Part shown: piece by piece, positions 36,388 to 41,949 of the stretch
How the letters are laid out: each line of letters begins with the position of its first letter
Position numbering within the stretch: position 1 is the stretch's first letter
NCBI GenBank assembly: GCA_001577345.1
Contig: LSLI01000015.1
Coordinates: 1-41,949, forward strand
DNA: 41,949 nt
Source: Candidatus Gallionella acididurans
Lineage (GTDB): Bacteria; Pseudomonadota; Gammaproteobacteria; Burkholderiales; Gallionellaceae
Direction: 5' to 3'
Program-made: the position numbers and the translations under genes
The notes under the pieces: generated by a model
The model's input: only the letters and a program-made list of their open reading frames with translations
Database searches by the model: none
Told to the model about the DNA's origin: nothing

Positions 36388-37398
36388 GTGGTTTTTAGCT
36401 TGAATCCAACCATCAAAGGTCAAATCGTTGCCGCATTCGGCCGCCAGTATCTGGTTCGCCTTGCCGACGGCAGCGAGATAGCCTGTTTGACGCGCGGGAA
36501 AAAAAGCGAGGTGGCGTGCGGCGATCTGGTGGAAATCCAGCGCACAGCAGACGCATCGACAGAAAACGGAACCGGTGCGCAAGGAGTGATCGAACGCATC
36601 TCGCCGCGCCGTTCGCTTCTGCATCGCTCCGTTGCCTTCCGCGAAAAACTCATCGCGGCCAACGTCACGCAAATCATCGTGGTGGTCGCAGCGGAGCCCT
36701 CTTTCAGCGACGAGTTGCTGGCACGTTGCCTGGTCGCGGCTTTCGATCAAAAGCTCGAAGTGCTGATCGTGCTGAACAAATGCGACCTGCCTGCCGCCGC
36801 AGACGCCGCCCGCAAACGGCTCTCCACCTATACCGCCATCGGCTACCGCGTGCTGGAACTCAGTGCCAAAAATCCTACCAGCCCCTCCACGCTAGAAAAT
36901 ACGGAACAACCTGCCCCTCGTAAACTGGAGGGACGATTGCCTCCTCCCCCTGCCAAGGAAAAGATTGCGGGGGTGGTGGAGGGGGTGGACTCGCTGCGCC
37001 CGCTCCTGCACGGCCACACCAGCGTGCTGGTCGGACAATCCGGCATGGGTAAATCCACGCTGATCAATGCGCTACTGCCGGACGCACAAGCCGCCACGCG
37101 CGAAATTTCCACCGTGCTGGATTCCGGCAAGCACACCACCACCCATGCACGTCTATATCGTATCGATGAGTCCAGTGGCCTGATCGACTGCCCCGGCGTG
37201 CAAGCCTTCGGCCTGCATCACCTGAGCTTTGGCGGAATAGAACAGGGTTTTGTGGAATTTGCGCAATATCTGGGGCAATGCCGCTTCCGCGACTGCCGCC
37301 ACGCGCATGAACCGGGCTGCGCATTACGCAACGCTGTTGCGGAGGGAAAGATAGCCGCGCGCAGATTGGAACTGTTCCGGCAGATCGCCGGAAAGTAA
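36388..37398 (+). CDS. rsgA: Ribosome small-subunit GTPase A
   Basis: RsgA is a circularly permuted GTPase that assists late 30S maturation. The 336-residue protein has an N-terminal OB fold (about 10-85), then G4 NKCDL (130-134), G5 SA (159-160), G1 GQSGMGKST (216-224), G3 DCPG (267-270) and a zinc knuckle with Cys298, Cys303, His305 and Cys311. Between G5 and G1, residues 161-199 form a Pro/Lys-rich stretch not expected in the family. The start is a GTG at 36388 or a TTG at 36400, both without a clear ribosome-binding site, and the CACAGAG repeat lies directly upstream. Its stop codon touches the terminator of the antisense tracrRNA. Confidence 0.93.
   Translation: MVFSLNPTIKGQIVAAFGRQYLVRLADGSEIACLTRGKKSEVACGDLVEIQRTADASTENGTGAQGVIERISPRRSLLHRSVAFREKLIAANVTQIIVVVAAEPSFSDELLARCLVAAFDQKLEVLIVLNKCDLPAAADAARKRLSTYTAIGYRVLELSAKNPTSPSTLENTEQPAPRKLEGRLPPPPAKEKIAGVVEGVDSLRPLLHGHTSVLVGQSGMGKSTLINALLPDAQAATREISTVLDSGKHTTTHARLYRIDESSGLIDCPGVQAFGLHHLSFGGIEQGFVEFAQYLGQCRFRDCRHAHEPGCALRNAVAEGKIAARRLELFRQIAGK
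36868..36984. repeat. Probable repeat insertion inside rsgA
   Basis: These 117 bases encode the extra segment of RsgA (SPSTLENTEQPAPRKLEG then RLPPPPAKEKIAGVVEGV). The DNA has the C-rich/G-rich layout of dispersed palindromic repeats (CTCCTCCCCCTGCCAAGG on one side, GGGGGTGGTGGAGGGGGTGG on the other). Its length is a multiple of three and keeps the frame. That it is an inserted repeat is inference. Confidence 0.45.
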
Positions 37399-37424
37399 AA
37401 AGCCCCTCGCTTGCGCGAGAGGCT
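37396..37424 (-). terminator. Rho-independent terminator of the tracrRNA
   Basis: In minus-strand RNA AGCCTCTCGC pairs with GCGAGGGGCT around a GCAA loop and is followed by TTTTT (arms at 37401-37410 and 37415-37424). One pair is a G-U wobble on this strand but a C-A mismatch in + strand RNA, and the + side has no T-run. The hairpin therefore serves minus-strand transcription. Confidence 0.85.
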
Positions 37425-37520
37425 CATGGTTTACCCCTTGGGGTTATCCTGCGAAGATTCTCACTGAGAGTTTCCTCTTATTGTGAAAAGCAAGGCGGGC
37501 ATCGGTCAGTTACAATACGG
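37396..37520 (-). ncRNA. Candidate tracrRNA of the type II-C system
   Basis: This RNA would pair with pre-crRNA repeats and load Cas9. Reading on the minus strand, it begins about 37519. The anti-repeat occupies 37516-37481 (36 nt); its + strand reads TTGTGAAAAGC ... CAGTTACAAT, matching the usual ends of II-C repeats. The anti-repeat is followed by AAG and three hairpins: AGAG-GAAA-CTCT (37467-37478), ACCCC-AA-GGGGT (37433-37444) and the terminator stem (37401-37424). The CACAATAAG junction resembles the ACAAUAAGG of the Neisseria meningitidis tracrRNA. Length is about 124 nt. The gene is divergent from cas9 and convergent with rsgA. No CRISPR repeat is in the window, so pairing could not be tested directly. 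Confidence 0.8.
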
Positions 37521-37525
37521 GACGA

Positions 37526-37554
37526 AGTATAGTTGGCTGCGCTACAAATTACAA
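37526..37554 (-). promoter_or_regulatory. Promoter of the tracrRNA
   Basis: On the minus strand TTGTAA (37554-37549) and TATACT (37531-37526) are separated by exactly 17 nt. A start 6-8 nt downstream falls just before the anti-repeat, as expected for a tracrRNA. Confidence 0.75.
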
Positions 37555-37585
37555 CAAATGTGAATCAAGCACATATCAGCAGCCC

Positions 37586-37600
37586 TTCCTGAACTAGGAA
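37586..37600. repeat. Palindrome between the tracrRNA promoter and cas9
   Basis: TTCCT-GAACT-AGGAA is a 5-bp-arm palindrome 85 bp upstream of the cas9 start codon. It could be an operator; nothing else supports this. No clear cas9 promoter was found in 37555-37684. Confidence 0.3.
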
Positions 37601-37684
37601 GATCGAGGAGAGTTAAAGGTTAGGGAGCGTCAAGATCGCACCTTGGATTTTGCTTGCTCAACTGTCATTCACAAAGGGGGCATG

Positions 37685-40672
37685 ATGGGCAATTTCACTT
37701 TAGGACTGGATTTAGGCACCAACTCAATCGGCTGGGCACTGATTGATTTCGACGATAACCAGCAGCCCCAAAATCTCATTGCCTGCGGTTCTCGCATTTT
37801 TCAGGAAGCAGTCGAGGCAAAAACCGGCACACCGAAAAATCATGCCCGCCGCGCTGCGCGAGCAGCCCGCAAGCTAGTGGCGCGGCGCAAGCAGCGGCGC
37901 ACCAAACTGCTTAACCTCCTTGTTTGTCATGACCTGTTGCCGCAGGATGAAGCGGAACGCAACGCATTGCTGCTGGACAATCAAGCCAACAATCCCTACC
38001 AATTGCGCAAGCGCGGGCTGGATGAAAAACTGGAACCGTTCGCCTTTGGCCGCGCGCTTTACCACCTCGCCCACCGGCGCGGATTCCAGAGTAACCGCAA
38101 GGCCGCATCGGATGAGGATGGCAAAGTCAAAACTGCCATCTCGGCTTTGCGCGCCGAAATGCAAGGCCATACTCTCGGCGCATTTTTGGCCGATCAACCC
38201 ACCCAGCGCAGACGCTATACCGACCGCGCCATGTACGCGGAAGAATTCGAGCAACTGTGGAGCAAGCAGACAATCTTCGCACCTGAGCAACTGACGCAGG
38301 CGCTCAAGGTTGAAATCAAAAACAGCATTTTCTTTCAGCGCCCGCTCAAGTCGCAAAAACATCTGGTCGGTAAATGTACTTTTGAACCTACGCGCAAGCG
38401 TGCCGCCAAAGCCATCTTGCTGGCGCAACACTTTCGTATTCTGCAAGACGTGAACCATCTCGCCGTGAAGAATCCCATCACGCGCGAATTCCGCCCTCTC
38501 ACACAGGATGAGCGCAACAAACTCGCCGAAGCGCTCGACAAACAAAAAGGCATGAATTGGAGCGCGGTACGCAAAGTTATTGGCTGGAACAAGAAAGACA
38601 GCCTGCACGAAGGCGAAACCTTCAATCTGGAGGAAGGCAAAAAAGACAAACTGATCGGCAACCGCACCGCCTGCGATCTGCGCGGCGCGCTGGGTGATCG
38701 CTGGGATGCGTTCACCGCACCGCAGCAAGATGACTTGGTGACCGACCTGCTCACCATTGATAACCCCGATGGTTTTCTCAAACGCATGAAAACCCATTGG
38801 GGCTTTGACGATGCAACAGCCGAAGCTCTCGCCACCACAGAACTGGAACCCGGCTATGCGCGGCTATCCTCCAAAGCAATGCGCGCCATTTTGCCGCATC
38901 TCGAACAAGGCATGATCTACAGCGACGCCTGCAAAGCGGCCGGCTACGACCACAGCAACCCGAACCAGAGAACCATTACCGACAAGCTCGGCCTGCCCTC
39001 CAACGTGCGCAACCCGGTGGTGCAGAAGGCACTGTTCGAGACGCGCAAGGTGGTCAACGCCATCGTGCGCAAGTATGGCAAGCCAGCCGTCATTCGCGTG
39101 GAAATGGCGCGCGACATGAAACTCTCCAAACGCCAGAAGGAAGAATTGCAAAAGGAGCAGAACAAACAGAAGAAGGCCAACGAGCTTGCCGAAGGAATCC
39201 TGCGCAAAGAATTCGGCATTCAGCAACCCGCCCGCACCGACATCCAGAAATACAACCTATGGCTGGAGTGCAAGGAAGTCTGCCCCTATACCGGCACGGT
39301 CATCTCGCGCGAAATGCTCTATTCGCCGGAAGTGGATGTCGAGCACATCCTGCCATACAGCCGTTCGCTGGATGACTCGTACATGAATAAGACGCTGTGC
39401 ATGGCAACCTATAACCGCCAAACAAAGCTCAACAACACGCCTTATGAAATAGGCCAAGGCGATCCGGTAGCTTATGCGGAAATTTTTCAGCGCATCAAAA
39501 CGCTCCCCTTCCCCAAGCGCCGCCGCTTCGAGCAAAAGGAAATCGAAACGGATAAATTCATCGAACGACAATTGAACGACACGCGCTACATCTGCGTTGA
39601 GGTGCGGGACTTCCTGCAACAACTCGGCGCACCCGTGGAAGTCAGCAAGGGCGAAGCCACCGCGAAATTGCGTGGCCGCTGGAAGCTGAATACCCTCCTC
39701 TCTCCCGGCGGTGGTAACGAAAAAAACCGCGCTGACCACCGCCACCACGCGATAGATGCCGTGGTCATCGCGCTGACCAACCGCAGCCTGTTCCACAAAC
39801 TGTCGCGCCTGTCCGCGCAAAGCATATCGTTCGACAAAAGCCGCTTCGACGTGCCGCCGCCGTGGGATGATTTCTACGACGATGTGTACGAAAAAATAGA
39901 CAAGGTGATCGTCTCTCACGCCCCTACGCGCAAGATTAGCGGCGCGCTGCATGAAGCCACGGCATATGGCCATTTCAAAGAAGAGATTGCCGATCCTAAA
40001 ACGGGGAAATTCAGCATCGAAGATCGTTTTGTTTATCGCAAGCCGCTAACTACACTCACTGCAAATGAAGTCGGCAAAATACGCGATGCCAAAGTACGCG
40101 AGCTGGTAGAAGCACGATTGGCACAGTTCGGCAATAACAGCAAAGCTGCCTTCGGTGACCCAAACGAACCGCTGCTACACGCAGATGGCAAAACGCCTAT
40201 CCGCACGATAAGACTTACTACCAATTTCAACAAGACCACTACCCACGCAATTCAAAAAGGCCAAGACCGCGATTACAAATTTTTCAAATACGGCAACAAC
40301 CATCACGTCGAAATTATCGAGCATGTTGAAACTGGCAAACGCAAAGGCATTTTCGTTACGGCAATGGAGGCGGCACGGCGGGCGCGCGGCGTAGCCAACA
40401 CCGAGAAGAGCAACATCGTTCAGCGCAATCATGGTGACGGGTGGAAATTCGTGATGTCGTTGGCAGTCAATGACATGGTACGCACTGAAGATACCCAGGC
40501 AATCTATCGAGTACAAAAACTGGATGGATCGAACAACCGATTCACCTTGCGCTCACATAACGCGGCAACGCTGGATGATAAGCAAACAGGAGTTGATAAA
40601 ACACCGAACCTGTTTAAGGGAACAAAGATAATCGTTGACCCACTAGGCAACCTCACCCAATGCAATGATTAA
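37685..40672 (+). CDS. cas9: Type II-C CRISPR-associated endonuclease Cas9
   Basis: An RNA-guided DNA endonuclease cutting both strands of targets matched by crRNA. From ATG 37685 (tandem with 37682; AAGGGGG just upstream) it has 995 residues, a compact size near Campylobacter jejuni Cas9 (984). RuvC-I is LGLDLGTNSIGWAL (Asp9). The Arg-rich bridge helix is at about 52-76 (HARRAARAARKLVARRKQRR). RuvC-II is VIRVEMARDMK (Glu473). The HNH domain has VDVEHILPYSRSLDD (Asp551, His554) and YNRQTK (Asn577), and RuvC-III is ADHRHHAIDAVVIALT (His687, Asp691). All catalytic residues are present, so it should cleave. The PAM-interacting domain is the C-terminal 220 residues; the PAM cannot be read from sequence. 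It overlaps cas1 by 8 bp. Confidence 0.97.
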   Translation: MGNFTLGLDLGTNSIGWALIDFDDNQQPQNLIACGSRIFQEAVEAKTGTPKNHARRAARAARKLVARRKQRRTKLLNLLVCHDLLPQDEAERNALLLDNQANNPYQLRKRGLDEKLEPFAFGRALYHLAHRRGFQSNRKAASDEDGKVKTAISALRAEMQGHTLGAFLADQPTQRRRYTDRAMYAEEFEQLWSKQTIFAPEQLTQALKVEIKNSIFFQRPLKSQKHLVGKCTFEPTRKRAAKAILLAQHFRILQDVNHLAVKNPITREFRPLTQDERNKLAEALDKQKGMNWSAVRKVIGWNKKDSLHEGETFNLEEGKKDKLIGNRTACDLRGALGDRWDAFTAPQQDDLVTDLLTIDNPDGFLKRMKTHWGFDDATAEALATTELEPGYARLSSKAMRAILPHLEQGMIYSDACKAAGYDHSNPNQRTITDKLGLPSNVRNPVVQKALFETRKVVNAIVRKYGKPAVIRVEMARDMKLSKRQKEELQKEQNKQKKANELAEGILRKEFGIQQPARTDIQKYNLWLECKEVCPYTGTVISREMLYSPEVDVEHILPYSRSLDDSYMNKTLCMATYNRQTKLNNTPYEIGQGDPVAYAEIFQRIKTLPFPKRRRFEQKEIETDKFIERQLNDTRYICVEVRDFLQQLGAPVEVSKGEATAKLRGRWKLNTLLSPGGGNEKNRADHRHHAIDAVVIALTNRSLFHKLSRLSAQSISFDKSRFDVPPPWDDFYDDVYEKIDKVIVSHAPTRKISGALHEATAYGHFKEEIADPKTGKFSIEDRFVYRKPLTTLTANEVGKIRDAKVRELVEARLAQFGNNSKAAFGDPNEPLLHADGKTPIRTIRLTTNFNKTTTHAIQKGQDRDYKFFKYGNNHHVEIIEHVETGKRKGIFVTAMEAARRARGVANTEKSNIVQRNHGDGWKFVMSLAVNDMVRTEDTQAIYRVQKLDGSNNRFTLRSHNAATLDDKQTGVDKTPNLFKGTKIIVDPLGNLTQCND

Positions 40673-41549
40673 GCGCATCGTCGAAATCAGCAATCCCACC
40701 TACCTACATCTGCGCAACCGGCAGATGGTGATTGAGCGCGAGGGCGTGGAAGCTGGCAGCGTTCCGGTGGGGGACTTGGGTGTGCTGATCCTCGACCATC
40801 CCGGCATCACCCACACGCAAGCCCTGCTCACGGCCTGCTTTGAGAACAACGTGGTGGTGCTGATATGCGACAGCAAGCATCTGCCGAGCGCCATTCTGCT
40901 GCCGCTGGACGGGCACACGCTGCACAGCAAGACATTGGGGCAGCAGATTGCCGCGACCGAACCCACCTGCAAACGGCTGTGGCAGCACGTCGTGCAAGCC
41001 AAGATACGCGAACAGGCGAAGGTGCTGCATTCCGCGACCGGCAATGACAATCCGTTGCGCGCCTACGCGGCAAAAGTGAAAAGTGGTGACCCGGAAAATA
41101 TCGAGGCGCAGGCGGCACGTATTTACTGGCAGCGTCTGTTCGGCCCGGAGTTCCGCCGCAACCCTGATACACCCGGCATCAACGCTATGCTCAACTACGG
41201 CTACGCGGTGATGCGCGGTGCGGTAGCGCGCGCGGTGGTGGGCGCGGGGCTGCATCCGGCGCTGGGTGTGCATCACCGCAACCAGTACAACAGCTTCGCA
41301 CTGGCGGACGACTTGATGGAACCGTTGCGCCCGCTGGTGGACATCAAGGTGTACGAAGTGTGCGAGCTGATGCCGGATACGCCCGAACTCACGCCGGCAA
41401 ACAAACGCTCCCTGCTGGAAATTCTCGGCTGGGATTGCAGCATAGGCGAACGCAAATTTCCGCTGATGGTCGCGCTGCACCAATACGCCGCCAGCGTGCG
41501 CAAAGTGTTGGCAGGAGAAGAAAAGGAAGTGGAGATTCCAGTGTTATGA
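40665..41549 (+). CDS. cas1: CRISPR integrase Cas1 (type II)
   Basis: Cas1, with Cas2, integrates new spacers at the leader end of the array. The 294-residue protein has the metal-binding residues Glu147 (NIEAQAARIYWQRLFG), His203/204 (HPALGVHHRNQYNSFALA) and Asp216/Glu219 (DDLMEPLRP). The sequence is that of type II Cas1. The start overlaps the end of cas9 and its stop overlaps cas2 (ATGA), so all three are translated from one message. Confidence 0.96.
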   Translation: MIKRIVEISNPTYLHLRNRQMVIEREGVEAGSVPVGDLGVLILDHPGITHTQALLTACFENNVVVLICDSKHLPSAILLPLDGHTLHSKTLGQQIAATEPTCKRLWQHVVQAKIREQAKVLHSATGNDNPLRAYAAKVKSGDPENIEAQAARIYWQRLFGPEFRRNPDTPGINAMLNYGYAVMRGAVARAVVGAGLHPALGVHHRNQYNSFALADDLMEPLRPLVDIKVYEVCELMPDTPELTPANKRSLLEILGWDCSIGERKFPLMVALHQYAASVRKVLAGEEKEVEIPVL

Positions 41550-41875
41550 GTTTCGGAGGATTTCGCAGCATGTGGATCATCGCCATGTTTGACCTGCCCA
41601 CTGACACCAAGGCCGCGCGCCGCGCCTATCACGACTTCCGCGAATCCCTGCTCAATAATGGTTTCACCATGATGCAGTTTTCCGTGTACGGGCGGCATTG
41701 TCCCAGCGAAGAAAATGCCGATGTCCACGAGAACCGGATAAAATCGTTCCTGCCGAATGACGGCGAAGTGCGCGTGCTCACCGTGACGGACAAACAGTTC
41801 GAGCGCATGAAAGTTTTTTACGGCAAGGTGCGCAAAGCCACGGAGGCAGCACCAGAACAAATCAGCTTCTTTTGA
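41546..41875 (+). CDS. cas2: CRISPR adaptation protein Cas2
   Basis: Cas2 bridges two Cas1 dimers in the spacer-integration complex. The 109-residue protein has the ferredoxin-like fold starting MWIIAMFDLPTDTKAARRAY, with the conserved Asp in MFDLP, and QFSVYGRHC, VRVLTVTDKQFERM. The ATG at 41546 overlaps the cas1 stop; ATG 41570, preceded by GGAGG, would remove eight residues and is a fair alternative. No csn2 or cas4 follows before the window ends, which fits type II-C. Confidence 0.95.
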   Translation: MSFGGFRSMWIIAMFDLPTDTKAARRAYHDFRESLLNNGFTMMQFSVYGRHCPSEENADVHENRIKSFLPNDGEVRVLTVTDKQFERMKVFYGKVRKATEAAPEQISFF

Positions 41876-41919
41876 CGAAAAACTTTGTATGATCGAGAAA
41901 ATTCAAACGCAAAAATGCA

Positions 41920-41949
41920 AAACCAGAACGAAAAAGCCCGTTCTGGTTT
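41920..41949 (+). terminator. Hairpin after cas2, at the window edge
   Basis: AAACCAGAACG (41920-41930) and CGTTCTGGTTT (41939-41949) form a perfect 11-bp stem around AAAAAGCC. It is most simply the terminator of the cas operon, bidirectional in form; a T-run beyond the edge cannot be seen. It does not resemble the repeat predicted from the anti-repeat. Confidence 0.6.

Noticed and set aside
37481-37516. Anti-repeat as a single leftover CRISPR repeat of an old array
   Set aside because: A promoter directly upstream and three hairpins with a terminator downstream on the minus strand fit a tracrRNA much better; no spacer-repeat periodicity is present.
41920-41949. End-of-window hairpin as a first CRISPR repeat
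   Set aside because: It is a perfect self-complementary stem of 30 nt, unrelated to the anti-repeat at 37481-37516, and occurs only once.

Overview
The window looks like a chromosomal segment of a betaproteobacterium, most likely in the Nitrosomonadales (Gallionellaceae-like). The housekeeping proteins (PurB, ProS, CoaBC, HrcA, HemH, MurI, Orn, RsgA) read as typical betaproteobacterial versions, and a periplasmic c-type/b-type cytochrome operon fits a respiratory, redox-active lifestyle. The genus is inference; no rRNA or tRNA gene was seen.

Layout. 1-12.2 kb is mostly core genome: purB, radC (-), a beta-barrel-like exported protein (+), a HugZ-like flavoprotein and WrbA (-), a YihY-family membrane protein, a YqhA-family membrane protein, a TlpA-like thioredoxin, a lytic transglycosylase with proS (-), rppH, a CBS-domain protein, and a two-gene unit of unknown function. 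12.3-15.7 kb holds dut and coaBC (-), an unlisted 31-codon membrane peptide gene with its own terminator, and a ferritin-like DUF455-type protein. 16.0-25.7 kb is an accessory island. It has a two-partner secretion pair (TpsB transporter and a 1938-residue TpsA hemagglutinin with a polymorphic-toxin-like tail), a lipoprotein that is probably its immunity protein, an orphan toxin-tail fragment, an IS110-type transposase remnant, a second related immunity lipoprotein, and a lone ORF flanked by integron attC-like core sites.

25.8-28.7 kb (-) is a five-gene cytochrome operon: an SHP-type oxygen-binding cytochrome c (DUF1924), a diheme cytochrome c, a b561-type membrane cytochrome, an unrecognised membrane protein and a second diheme cytochrome c. 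28.9-37.4 kb returns to core genes: hrcA, hemH, a PaiB-like flavoprotein, murI, an Hsp20 with a sigma-32-like promoter, a small acidic protein, orn (-), a Ste24-like M48 protease, a 35-codon exported peptide, a pterin carbinolamine dehydratase and rsgA. Two repeat-like elements lie in or next to rsgA; one appears to be inserted in frame in its coding sequence.

37.4 kb to the end is a compact type II-C CRISPR-Cas locus: cas9 (995 aa, all RuvC and HNH catalytic motifs intact), cas1 and cas2 as a translationally overlapping operon, with no cas4 or csn2. Upstream of cas9, on the opposite strand, I find a complete candidate tracrRNA: a -35/-10 promoter with 17-nt spacing, a 36-nt anti-repeat, three hairpins and a Rho-independent terminator that abuts the rsgA stop codon. 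No CRISPR repeat is inside the window. The last 30 bases form a terminator-like hairpin after cas2, so the array probably lies just beyond the right edge.

The strongest leads are the tracrRNA/Cas9 locus, which lets the unseen repeat be predicted, and the toxin-tail/immunity-lipoprotein cluster behind TpsA.
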